Assembly: GCA_905182395.1 (NCBI GenBank)
Contig: CAJJBL010000121.1
Location: forward strand, 1-39,977
DNA from: an alpha proteobacterium SCGC AAA536-G10
Lineage (GTDB): Bacteria; Pseudomonadota; Alphaproteobacteria; Puniceispirillales; Marisalimonadaceae
Direction of reading: 5' to 3'
DNA length: 39,977 nt
Shown here one piece after another: positions 12,249 to 23,516 of the stretch. The first letter of the stretch is position 1; each line of letters begins with the position of its first letter. The notes under the pieces were generated by a model. It was given only the letters and a program-made list of their open reading frames with translations, did no database searches and had not been told where the DNA came from. A program made the position numbers and the translations under genes.

Positions 12249-12811
12249 TAATTTACACCTCTCATGGCTATTTCAAGTCGATTAAGTTTAGTTTTTATTG
12301 AACTATCAATCATTTTAGAACCAATTTTTACAATGAGGCCTCCAATTAAAGACTCATCAACTTTCATTGATAGTGAAATTTTATTCCCTCCAACAACTTC
12401 AGAAATTGATTTTTCAACTTCTTGACGTTGAGATTTATCTAATTCAATAGCAGAGGTAACTTCAGCGTTAACCTCTCCATTTTGCCTTGATACTTCCAAA
12501 AGGAAAACATCAATAATTTCATTTATATAAAACAATCTTCCATTACCAGCAAGAGTTCCACAAAATTGTATTGTTAAATTGTTTGCTTTAGCTTTTTTTA
12601 AAATAGCTATTAAAGCAGACTGTTTATCATTTTTTGATATAGCAGGAGATTTAATTAAACCTAACAATTCGTTATTTGATTTTATTAGTGATTTAATTTT
12701 AACAAAGTCATCAACTATTTTAGCAACTATTTTCTTTTCGTTTGCTAATTCATATAATGCTTTTGCATACCTTCCTGTTAATCCAGATGGTTTACCGGAT
12801 GAACTGCTCAT
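12248..12811 (-). CDS. atpH: F1F0 ATP synthase delta subunit
   Basis: 187 aa; [43 protein letters not shown]; 1-nt stop/start overlap with atpA. Confidence 0.96.
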   Translation of the reverse strand: MSSSSGKPSGLTGRYAKALYELANEKKIVAKIVDDFVKIKSLIKSNNELLGLIKSPAISKNDKQSALIAILKKAKANNLTIQFCGTLAGNGRLFYINEIIDVFLLEVSRQNGEVNAEVTSAIELDKSQRQEVEKSISEVVGGNKISLSMKVDESLIGGLIVKIGSKMIDSSIKTKLNRLEIAMRGVN

Positions 12812-12913
12812 CTTAAAACTTCCTTATCGTCAAATTTTAATTAAAATATATGGATTGCTAGCACAGCATTAAGTTCAATGCAAGCAACTCAAGTGATCAA
12901 TATTAAATAATTT

Positions 12914-15148
12914 CTACATAAAAGAAAAAGGATCAATATCTATATTTAATTTTATATTAGCTGGCGTTTTAACTTTTTTAACCCAATCAAGTAAAACTTG
13001 CTGTAAATTTACTGTTTTATGAGATTTAATTAAAAATCTTCTTCTATAGCTTCCCCTTAAAAAATGTAATGGAGCTGGAGCTGGACCAAAAATTTTTACG
13101 TTATGAAATAATGGAATTTCTCTTGATAATTTTGAAGCAAAAATATCTAAATTCTTTTCAGATTTACATGACAAAATAATTGCAGCTAATCTTCCAAATG
13201 GCGGCATTCCAGCATTTTTTCTTGATATTAGCTCTTTTTCAAAAAAATCATTTCGTACATTTTTAGCAATTGCTTTTATAATTGGATTTTCCGGATCAAA
13301 AGTTTGTAAAATAACAAGACCTTTATCATCTTTATTTAAAGCATGCCTTCCTGACCTTCCGGACACTTGTTGAAGGAGTTGAAAACTTCTTTCAGAAGCT
13401 CTTAAATCTCCTCCAGAAAGACCTATATCGCTATCAATGATTCCTACTAATTTTAAATTTGGAAAGTCATGTCCTTTAGCTATCATTTGAGTTCCTATCA
13501 TAATATCAACTTCACCATTTTTAATCTTATTTATTGCATCCGTAAGTATACTTTGACTTTTCATGGTATCGCTTGAAAGAGTTATTAAATTTGCTTCAGG
13601 AAAATATTTTTTTACTTCTTCCGTGATCCTTTCAACACCAGGACCACAGGATTGCATTTGATCTTTTTCCCCACAAAATTCACAAACATTTGAAATGAAT
13701 TTTTTAAATCCACAATGATGACAAACTAAAATTGAATCAGATCTATGCTCAACTAACCAGGTATCACAGTTTTTACAATTAACTTTAGTTCCGCATGATC
13801 TGCATAAAGTTAAAGGAGAATAACCTCTTCTGTTTAAGAAAAGCAAAGATTGTTCTTTTTTTATTAATCTAGTTTTAATTTCATCTATTAATATTGGTGA
13901 GAGCCAATGTCCTTTTTTAGGAGGATGTAACTTTAAATCTAATAGTTTTATTTCAGGCATCTCCGCACCTGTTGCCCTATTAGGTAAAGTGAGATGAATA
14001 TATTTCCCAAGCTTCATATTATGAAAAGTTTCTAAAGACGGCGTTGCAGATGCCAACACTATAGGTGAGGATGCCTTCAGGGCTTTATAGACAGCCATAT
14101 CTCTTGCATGATACCTTACACTTTCTTCCTGTTTAAAAGCAGGCTCATGCTCTTCGTCCACTATAATAAGCCCTAAATTTAAAATTGGAATTAACAATGC
14201 TGAGCGAGCACCTACTATAACAGGAGCGCTTCCATTTAGTGCAGCCAACCATATTTCTTTTCTTTTCTTTTGAGTAATATCTGAATGCCAAACCAATGGA
14301 TTAAAATTAAATCTATCGTAAAATCGTTTTTGCCAATCTGGGGTCAATGCAATCTCAGGTAATAGAATTAACACTTGCTTGTTTTCATCCAAACATGTCT
14401 GGACTGTATCAAAATAGGTTTCAGTTTTTCCGGACCCAGGAACCCCATCTAATAAAAAGCAATCAGGACTACTTTTCTTTATTGATACATTTATTGTTTC
14501 TATTGCAGATTTTTGATGCTCATTTAATATTTTTAAGTTCTGATTATTTTTTACACTCTCGTTAATTAAATCAGGAGATGTTGTGCTTTCTAATTTTACC
14601 CATTCTTCTTTGATAAAACCTTTTTTTAACATATCTTTAATTATATTTTTTGTTATTCCTGTATCTTTTATTAAATCTTCAATAACCTTTCCTTCATCAA
14701 AATTAGATAAATAATCTAAAATTACTTTTCTTTTTGATGTTATTTTTTTGTGATCAATAGAATTACCATTAGGATAATCAGATAAATTAATTTTATATAT
14801 TTTGTTTAATATTGGTGATGTGATTGCCTCTAATGGTGAAAGAACCATTTTCAAAACAAGCCCTATATAGACGCAATACCAACTAGCAAGAAAATAAACT
14901 AAATCTATAGATGAAGTTGGTATTGGATTTATATCATATACATTTATGATTTTTTTTAACTTTTCTATCGGATATTTTTTAGAGCCTTCACTAACAATTA
15001 TACCTACAACTTTCCTTGATCCTAACGGAGCTAAAACTATTTGACCAATATCTAAACCGTTAATATTATTTTCAATTAAATAATCAAAAGGTTCGTTAAA
15101 TGGGCCAATTAACAATACTGAAACTTCTTTTGATTTAATGCTTTTCAT
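12914..15148 (-). CDS. priA: Primosomal replication protein N' (PriA helicase)
   Basis: 744 aa; DGVPGSGKTETYFDTV, DEEHEPAFKQEESVRYHARDMAVYKA, zinc-cluster cysteines (CRSCGTKVNCKNCDTWLVEH...CHHCGF...CEFCGE). Confidence 0.96.
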   Translation of the reverse strand: MKSIKSKEVSVLLIGPFNEPFDYLIENNINGLDIGQIVLAPLGSRKVVGIIVSEGSKKYPIEKLKKIINVYDINPIPTSSIDLVYFLASWYCVYIGLVLKMVLSPLEAITSPILNKIYKINLSDYPNGNSIDHKKITSKRKVILDYLSNFDEGKVIEDLIKDTGITKNIIKDMLKKGFIKEEWVKLESTTSPDLINESVKNNQNLKILNEHQKSAIETINVSIKKSSPDCFLLDGVPGSGKTETYFDTVQTCLDENKQVLILLPEIALTPDWQKRFYDRFNFNPLVWHSDITQKKRKEIWLAALNGSAPVIVGARSALLIPILNLGLIIVDEEHEPAFKQEESVRYHARDMAVYKALKASSPIVLASATPSLETFHNMKLGKYIHLTLPNRATGAEMPEIKLLDLKLHPPKKGHWLSPILIDEIKTRLIKKEQSLLFLNRRGYSPLTLCRSCGTKVNCKNCDTWLVEHRSDSILVCHHCGFKKFISNVCEFCGEKDQMQSCGPGVERITEEVKKYFPEANLITLSSDTMKSQSILTDAINKIKNGEVDIMIGTQMIAKGHDFPNLKLVGIIDSDIGLSGGDLRASERSFQLLQQVSGRSGRHALNKDDKGLVILQTFDPENPIIKAIAKNVRNDFFEKELISRKNAGMPPFGRLAAIILSCKSEKNLDIFASKLSREIPLFHNVKIFGPAPAPLHFLRGSYRRRFLIKSHKTVNLQQVLLDWVKKVKTPANIKLNIDIDPFSFM

Positions 15149-15277
15149 TTCTTATCTTTATGAAATATTATTTATGTAAGCTATGGTTATCATTATAAAG
15201 ATAATGTATTATAAAAACATAGTTAAAGAATAAACAATTATATAGCATCATTTTGAAAAACCAATGAAGGATTAATA

Positions 15278-15931
15278 ATGGAATTATTTATCGATACTGC
15301 AGAAATTGAAGAAATTAAATCTTTGAATATTACTGGATTGATTGATGGAGTTACTACAAACCCATCACTAATAGCTCAATCTGGAAGAAATATTATAGAG
15401 ACAATTGCAGAAATTTGTTCGGAAGTATCTGGCCCAGTAAGTGCAGAAGTCACTGCAACAGATTTTGATACAATGATCAAAGAAGGTAAAAAACTATCTG
15501 CTATTGCCAAAAATATTGCTATAAAAGTTCCTCTTACATTTGATGGCCTTCGTGCTTGCAAAGCTTTTTCAGATGATGGAATTATGGTTAATGTAACTTT
15601 ATGTTTTAGTGCAGCTCAAGCACTTCTTGCTGCTAAAGCAGGTGCAACTTTTATATCTCCCTTTATTGGCCGCCTAGATGATATTGGCGCTGATGGAATT
15701 AATTTAATCTCTGAAATAACTGAAATATATGAAATATATGGATTTGATACAAAAGTACTTGCTGCCTCAATAAGAAGTGTTCAAGATATAGTAGATGTTG
15801 CAAAATTAGGAGCTGATGTTGCCACTATTCCTCCTAAATTTCTAAAAGCAATGTATAATCATCCATTAACTGATAAAGGGCTTTCTGATTTTTTAGCTGA
15901 TTGGAAAAAGACAGGTCAATCAATTTTATAA
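15278..15931 (+). CDS. fsa: Transaldolase / fructose-6-phosphate aldolase-like
   Basis: 217 aa; [65 protein letters not shown]. Confidence 0.93.
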   Translation: MELFIDTAEIEEIKSLNITGLIDGVTTNPSLIAQSGRNIIETIAEICSEVSGPVSAEVTATDFDTMIKEGKKLSAIAKNIAIKVPLTFDGLRACKAFSDDGIMVNVTLCFSAAQALLAAKAGATFISPFIGRLDDIGADGINLISEITEIYEIYGFDTKVLAASIRSVQDIVDVAKLGADVATIPPKFLKAMYNHPLTDKGLSDFLADWKKTGQSIL

Positions 15932-15939
15932 AGTGATTA

Positions 15940-16857
15940 ATGACAACATTAGATAAAACAAAACTGGACATAAAATTATCCAATATAATTGACGGATGGA
16001 TAGAATACCTTAGTTCTATTCGTGGATATGGAATTAATACATTAAACGCCTACCAAAGTGATGTTTTTGACTTTATGGTTTTTTGTAATAATAACAGCCA
16101 TAATAATTTATCACCTGATAAATATATTTTAAGAGATTATTTGTTTGATTTATCAGAGAGAAACTTATCGAGAACAACTGTAGCAAGGCGCATATCATGT
16201 TTAAAAAATTTTTTTAAGTTCCTTTTAAAACAAAAAAAAATATCATCTTTAGATACATCCATCTTTAAAAGTCCAAAATTAAAAAGAAGCTTTCCCAAAT
16301 CAATAGATCCAGATCTAGCTGCCAAAGCATTATTCTCCTTAATGGACAATAAAAATGAACTTTGGATTAATTTACGTGATAGAGCTGTAATGTTATTGCT
16401 CTATGGCGCCGGTCTTAGAATAAGTGAAGCTTTATCTTTAAAGAAAAAAGAAGCTCCAAATGGCGACTGGTTAAGAGTTTTAGGAAAAGGAAAAAAATAT
16501 AGAGATGTTCCCTTATTATCGGTTATTTGTGATGGAGTTAAAGATTACTTGGATGCCTGCCCATTTGATTTAAATCAAGAAGCTCCCCTTTTTTTAGGGA
16601 AAAGAGGTGGCCTATTGTCACCAAGGATTATTCAAAGAAGAGTTGAAAATTTACGTTATACTCTTGGCTTACCATCCCACACTACACCTCATGCTCTAAG
16701 ACACGCTTACGCAACTCACCTTCTATCTGGAGGAGCTGATTTAAGAGCTATACAACAACTTTTAGGTCATTCAAGCTTATCAACTACTCAAAGATATACT
16801 GATGTAAACGAAGCTGAACTTCTTGCTTTACATAAAGCAACTCATCCACGTTCATAA
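15940..16857 (+). CDS. xerC: Tyrosine recombinase (XerC/D type, probably XerC)
   Basis: 305 aa; SAM-like N-terminal domain, LLYGAGLRISEALSL, HALRHAYATHLLSGGADLRAIQQLLGHSSLSTTQRYT. Confidence 0.9.
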   Translation: MTTLDKTKLDIKLSNIIDGWIEYLSSIRGYGINTLNAYQSDVFDFMVFCNNNSHNNLSPDKYILRDYLFDLSERNLSRTTVARRISCLKNFFKFLLKQKKISSLDTSIFKSPKLKRSFPKSIDPDLAAKALFSLMDNKNELWINLRDRAVMLLLYGAGLRISEALSLKKKEAPNGDWLRVLGKGKKYRDVPLLSVICDGVKDYLDACPFDLNQEAPLFLGKRGGLLSPRIIQRRVENLRYTLGLPSHTTPHALRHAYATHLLSGGADLRAIQQLLGHSSLSTTQRYTDVNEAELLALHKATHPRS

Positions 16858-16871
16858 TTATTCTCTAAAAC

Positions 16872-16910
16872 AAATAGGCGATCAAAATTTAAATTTTTGA
16901 TCGCCTATTT
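16872..16910. terminator. Bidirectional intrinsic terminator-like hairpin
   Basis: Perfect 16-bp inverted repeat aaataggcgatcaaaa (16872-16887) / ttttgatcgcctattt (16895-16910), 7-nt loop; sits between convergent xerC (+) and katG (-), T-rich on both strands. Confidence 0.9.
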
Positions 16911-16949
16911 TTAATTAATATTAAAGTTATAAAAAACTATAATTTAACA

Positions 16950-19121
<2,172 letters not shown>

Positions 19122-19139
19122 TTAATATAATAAACAGAA

Positions 19140-19166
19140 AGTATAAATTGTAATTGTTTATGTCAA
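19140..19166 (-). promoter_or_regulatory. Candidate sigma70-type promoter for katG
   Basis: Minus-strand TTGACA (19161-19166) and TATACT (19140-19145), 15-nt spacer. Confidence 0.5.
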
Positions 19167-19170
19167 GTAG

Positions 19171-19187
19171 TTTAGAACCATTTTAAA
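19171..19187 (-). promoter_or_regulatory. Irr/ICE-like operator upstream of katG
   Basis: Plus strand TTTAGAAccaTTTTAAA, near-palindrome of the form TTTARAAnnnTTYTAAA; an inverted copy lies at 19606-19622. Confidence 0.65.
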
Positions 19188-19197
19188 GTAAAAAATA

Positions 19198-19596
19198 TTA
19201 ATTATTTTTTTTTAGTTTTATGATTACATCTACTCCACTATTTATAAAGCCTTTAGGAATATCAGGAAGCTTAATCAGATTGATTTCATTATTGTCAATA
19301 TCAATTAATTCTCCTGTTTCTTCATTCAAAAAGTGATGATGAGAAACATTATTTGTATCAAAAATAGCTGTATCTGTATAACTTTCAACTTGCTTTATAA
19401 GCCCAGCATTTTTAAATTTCTTTAAACAATTATAAACAGTCGCAATTGACATTTTGTTGCCGGAAATACTAATTTCATTTTGAAGGTTTTCAGCAGTAAA
19501 ATGCCTATTGAAACCATTAAGAAGAATATCTGCAATTATAATTCTTTGCTTTGTTGGCCTTAACCCAGCATTTCTTAATTTAATTTTATTATCCAT
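19198..19596 (-). CDS. irr: Fur-family transcriptional regulator, Irr-like
   Basis: 132 aa; LRPTKQRIIIADILL, HFTAENLQNEI, SIATVYNCLKKFKNAGLIKQVE, FDTNNVSHHHFLNEETGELIDIDNNEINLIKLPDIPKGF. Has the HHH motif and the DI..LP..P tail seen in Irr; no C-terminal CxxC zinc pairs. Confidence 0.82.
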   Translation of the reverse strand: MDNKIKLRNAGLRPTKQRIIIADILLNGFNRHFTAENLQNEISISGNKMSIATVYNCLKKFKNAGLIKQVESYTDTAIFDTNNVSHHHFLNEETGELIDIDNNEINLIKLPDIPKGFINSGVDVIIKLKKNN

Positions 19597-19605
19597 AACT
19601 TGTAC

Positions 19606-19622
19606 TTTAAAACCATTCTAAA
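19606..19622 (-). promoter_or_regulatory. Irr/ICE-like operator at irr promoter (probable autoregulation)
   Basis: Plus strand TTTAAAAccaTTCTAAA, 9 nt upstream of the irr start; overlaps a candidate -10 (TAGAAT on the minus strand). Confidence 0.65.
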
Positions 19623-19753
19623 CTTAGTATACAATTATCAACTAAGATTTTGTATATATATTGTCAAGCTTATTGCTATTAAGAAAGTTTTTTTATTGTG
19701 ACTTTACGAAACTTAAACAAAATGAGATTATATTATTTGAATAGGAGAAAAAA

Positions 19754-21181
19754 ATGACAAACCCCTGTGATCTCAGTGCCATTGAGGCAAGAAAATTAAT
19801 TGGTAACAAACTGTTATCTCCAGTTGAATTGACAAAAAGTTGCCTTGAGCAAATTGAAAAATATAATTCGTCAATTAATGCTGTTGTTGCAATCAATCAT
19901 GATGAAGTTCTAAAAGATGCACAACAAGCAGAAGATGACGTTATGTCAGGAAATGAGTTAGGGATACTTCATGGCCTTCCTGTTGGTATTAAAGATTTAA
20001 ATTTAGTTAAAAATTTACGTTCAACTTCTGGTTCAAAGTTATATGAAAACAGAATTCCTAAAGAAGATGATAGTGTAGTAAAAAGTATAAGGGATGAGGG
20101 AGCAATTGTATTTTGTAAAACTAATACTCCAGAATTTGGAGCTGGAGCGAATACTAAAAATAAAGTTTACGGAGCGACCTGCAACCCATTTGATTTAAAT
20201 AAAACTCCCGCCGGCTCATCAGGTGGTAGCGCTGCAGCTTTGGCCACTAATATGATGCCACTCGCAAATGGAAGCGACTACGGTGGAAGTCTTAGGACAC
20301 CTGCAGGTTTTTGTGGAATTACCGGTTTCAGGCCATCTCCTGGACTTGTTCCTGCAACTGAAGCAGCTGTTGCGCTAAATCCTTTTTCAGTTCAAGGACC
20401 TATGGGAAGAACTGTCTCTGATACATATCTTCTTTTACAAGCACAAATAAATGTAAACCAAAACGACCCCTTTTCCAGCTTAGATGCCTTATCAATGCCT
20501 GATACATTGTTAGGCGCAGATTTATCTAACGTTAAAATGGCTTTCTCTTCAGATTTAGGTTGCGCGCCAGTTGATAATGAAATTAGATCTGTCTTTAAAA
20601 ATAAAATAAATACTTTTAAACATAATTTCTTTCAATCACATGAAGATCATCCTGATTTCTTAGATATTCATAACTGCTTTGAGGTTATAAGAGGATTTAA
20701 CTTTGTTGCCTCTCATAAAGAAAAATTTGAAAACAATAAAGGTCTTCTTGGGCCAAATGTTATAGACAATGTAGAAAGAGGTTTAAAATACAGCCTTGCT
20801 GATGTGTCATGGGCACATGTAATGCAAACAAAAATTTATAAAAGCTTTAGAAAATTCTTTAATGAATTTGATGTTCTAATTTGTCCAGCAGCCGCAGTTT
20901 CACCTTACCCTCATGAACAACTGTTTGTTGATGAAATTAATGGGGAAAAAATGCCTACATATATGCGTTGGCTTGCTTTAAGCTACGCTTCAACAATGGC
21001 TATCCCATGCGCTTGGGCTTTGCCATGTGGCCTAGATCATAAACAGATGCCTTTTGGAATTCAATTAATTGCACCTTCAGGAAGAGATGCACAGTTATCT
21101 GAAATTGCAAAAAGTTTAGAAATCATTCTTATGTCTAATGACGAAACGAAAAGGCCTATTCCAGATATTAATAAAACATAA
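19754..21181 (+). CDS. Amidase-signature family amidase
   Basis: 475 aa; GLPVGIKDLNLVKNLRSTSGS, TPAGSSGGSAAALATNMMPLANGSDYGGSLRTPAGFCGITGFRPS; upstream AGGAG. Confidence 0.92.
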   Translation: MTNPCDLSAIEARKLIGNKLLSPVELTKSCLEQIEKYNSSINAVVAINHDEVLKDAQQAEDDVMSGNELGILHGLPVGIKDLNLVKNLRSTSGSKLYENRIPKEDDSVVKSIRDEGAIVFCKTNTPEFGAGANTKNKVYGATCNPFDLNKTPAGSSGGSAAALATNMMPLANGSDYGGSLRTPAGFCGITGFRPSPGLVPATEAAVALNPFSVQGPMGRTVSDTYLLLQAQINVNQNDPFSSLDALSMPDTLLGADLSNVKMAFSSDLGCAPVDNEIRSVFKNKINTFKHNFFQSHEDHPDFLDIHNCFEVIRGFNFVASHKEKFENNKGLLGPNVIDNVERGLKYSLADVSWAHVMQTKIYKSFRKFFNEFDVLICPAAAVSPYPHEQLFVDEINGEKMPTYMRWLALSYASTMAIPCAWALPCGLDHKQMPFGIQLIAPSGRDAQLSEIAKSLEIILMSNDETKRPIPDINKT

Positions 21182-21193
21182 TGAGAATTAAAA

Positions 21194-22087
21194 ATGATAG
21201 ATGTTAATTCTATAAGTTCGCATACAGTTAATGGTTTTTACGATAAAAAAACCTCTACAATTAGTTATGTTGTGTATGATAATTTATCAAAAAAATGCGC
21301 TATCATAGATAGCGTTCTTGATTTTGATTACTCATCCGGTTCAATTGAATATATAAACGCTAATAGAATAATTTCTTTTGTTAAAAAAAAAAATTTAATA
21401 GTTGAGTGGCTTATTGAAACTCATGTTCATGCAGATCATCTTTCAGCATCACCTTATATACAAAAAAAACTTGGAGGAAAAATTGGTATTTCTAATAAAA
21501 TATCTGAAATACAAAATATCTTTGGAAAAACATTTAACGCAGGCACTGAATTCCAAAGAGATGGAAGCCAATTCGACAAACTTTTTAAAGATGGCGATGA
21601 ATACAATATTGGTGAAATAGTTTGTAAAGTAATACATACGCCTGGACATACACCGGCATGTACCGCACATGTAATAGAAAACTCAATCTTTGTTGGTGAC
21701 ACGTTATTTATGCCAGACATAGGAAGTGCTAGAGCAGACTTTCCTGGAGGGGACGCTCGAGTACTTTATAAATCAATTCAAAAAATACTTGCCTATCCTA
21801 ATGAAACAAAGCTATTTGTCTGTCATGATTATCCTCCTGAAACAAGACAAGTATCTTGGGTAACAACAGTTGGCGAACAAAAAAATAATAACATCCATAT
21901 CAGCAATAAAACCAATGAAGATGAATTTGTTAAAATAAGAGAAGAAAGAGATAAGACATTAGGAATGCCAGAACTTATCATACCATCCATTCAAGTGAAT
22001 ATGCGTGCTGGAAACCTTCCTCCAGCTGAGGATAATGGAAGCGTCTATATTAAGGTTCCATTAAATAAGATGAAGAATTTAGTCTAA
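21194..22087 (+). CDS. MBL-fold metallohydrolase, persulfide dioxygenase/Blh-like
   Basis: 297 aa; THVHADHLSASPYIQKKLGGKIGI, HTPGHTPACTAHVI, FVGDTLFMPDIGSARADFPGGDA, CHDYPPETR. Confidence 0.85.
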   Translation: MIDVNSISSHTVNGFYDKKTSTISYVVYDNLSKKCAIIDSVLDFDYSSGSIEYINANRIISFVKKKNLIVEWLIETHVHADHLSASPYIQKKLGGKIGISNKISEIQNIFGKTFNAGTEFQRDGSQFDKLFKDGDEYNIGEIVCKVIHTPGHTPACTAHVIENSIFVGDTLFMPDIGSARADFPGGDARVLYKSIQKILAYPNETKLFVCHDYPPETRQVSWVTTVGEQKNNNIHISNKTNEDEFVKIREERDKTLGMPELIIPSIQVNMRAGNLPPAEDNGSVYIKVPLNKMKNLV

Positions 22088-23392
22088 TTCTTTTAGAACG
22101 GACTGAACAATTTCAAATATTTTATCAATGTCATGTTTCTCTGCAATAAGAGGAGGTGAAAAAGCCAACGTATCAGCAGTAACCCTTAACATTAAACCTT
22201 TATGCCACGATTTTTTCATTGCTTCATAACCTCTTGCACCAACCGCACCTGGCCTTGGCGCAATTTCAATAGCAGCTACCATTCCAAGATTTCTTATATC
22301 AATAACGTTTTTATCATTTTTAAGTTGATGAATTATTTCTTCCAAATAAACAGCTGTTTTAGCTGCTTTATTAAATAAATCTTCATCTCTATATATATCT
22401 AAAGAAGCCAAGCCAGCTGCTGCTGCAATTGGGTGTCCTGAATATGTGTAACCATGAAAAAGCTCTATTGGCATATCAGCTTCGTCCATCATAGTTTCAT
22501 AAATTTTATTAGAAACAACAGCTGCACCCATAGGTATTATCCCATTAGTTAGCGCTTTTGCACATGCAATTATATCTGGAGTTACACCAAAATATTCTGA
22601 AGCCGTTGCTGTTCCAAGCCTTCCAAAACCAGTAATAACTTCATCAAAAATTAGTAAAATATCATGCTTATCACAAATTTCTCTTAATCTTTTTAAGTAA
22701 TTTTGAGGTGGCGGCAATACTCCCGTTGATCCTGCAATTGGTTCAACAATAACTGCAGCAATAGTTGACGCATCATGAAGTGTAACTATATTTTCTAAAG
22801 TATCTGCCAAATAATCTCCATGTTGAGGAGAGCCTTTTGTAAAACTATTTTTCTCTGGAAGGTAAGTATGAGATATATGGTCTACTCCAGTAAGAAGAGT
22901 TCCAAAATACTGCCTATTTCTTGGCATCCCTCCAACGGAAATACCTCCAAATCCTACACCATGATACCCTCTTTCACGACCAATTAATCTGGTCTTGGCA
23001 CCTTTTCCTCTAACTCTTTGATATGCTAATGCTATTTTTAAAGCACTATCAACAGCTTCAGATCCAGAGTTCGTAAAAAAAACATGATCTAACCCTATTG
23101 GAAATAGCTCAGCAACGCGGCTAGCCAATTCAAATGCCTTTGGATGACCATATTGAAAACTAGGTGCATAGTCTAAAGTTGCTGCTTGTTGAGAAATAGC
23201 TGCAGTTATCTCTGGTCTATTATGTCCTGCATTTACGCACCATAATCCAGCAGCACTATCCATTATATCTTTACCAGTTTCACTCTTATAATACATACCA
23301 TCAGCTGAAACCACCATTCTCGGATCTTTTTTAAAATCACGATTCGCTGTAAATGGCATCCAATAAGATTCTAGATCATTTAGTCTTTTCAT
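22079..23392 (-). CDS. Class III aminotransferase, probable omega-amino acid:pyruvate aminotransferase
   Basis: 437 aa; SYWMPFTANRDFKKDPRM, GLWCVNAGHNRPEI, ERGYHGVGFGGISVGGMPRNR, DEVITGFGRLG, GYTYSGHPIAAAAGLA. Confidence 0.88.
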   Translation of the reverse strand: MKRLNDLESYWMPFTANRDFKKDPRMVVSADGMYYKSETGKDIMDSAAGLWCVNAGHNRPEITAAISQQAATLDYAPSFQYGHPKAFELASRVAELFPIGLDHVFFTNSGSEAVDSALKIALAYQRVRGKGAKTRLIGRERGYHGVGFGGISVGGMPRNRQYFGTLLTGVDHISHTYLPEKNSFTKGSPQHGDYLADTLENIVTLHDASTIAAVIVEPIAGSTGVLPPPQNYLKRLREICDKHDILLIFDEVITGFGRLGTATASEYFGVTPDIIACAKALTNGIIPMGAAVVSNKIYETMMDEADMPIELFHGYTYSGHPIAAAAGLASLDIYRDEDLFNKAAKTAVYLEEIIHQLKNDKNVIDIRNLGMVAAIEIAPRPGAVGARGYEAMKKSWHKGLMLRVTADTLAFSPPLIAEKHDIDKIFEIVQSVLKELD

Positions 23393-23516
23393 AATCAGCC
23401 TCCAACTACATTAATAATGTAAAAAATTCTTTTATATATTTATATATTATTAGTCTGACAACATGTTCAATTAAGGTCAAGTTTTAGGCTATTAAAACTA
23501 TAAAAAATATATCACT

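Noticed and set aside
15940-16857. Tyrosine recombinase as a mobile-element integrase
   Set aside because: Sequence is XerC/D-type, adjacent to priA/fsa with no att-like repeats, tRNA or phage genes, so chromosomal dimer resolution is more likely.
21402-21720. Alternative-frame and antisense ORFs (72, 73, 88 aa) within the MBL gene
   Set aside because: All are overprinted on a clear MBL-fold reading frame; no independent signals.
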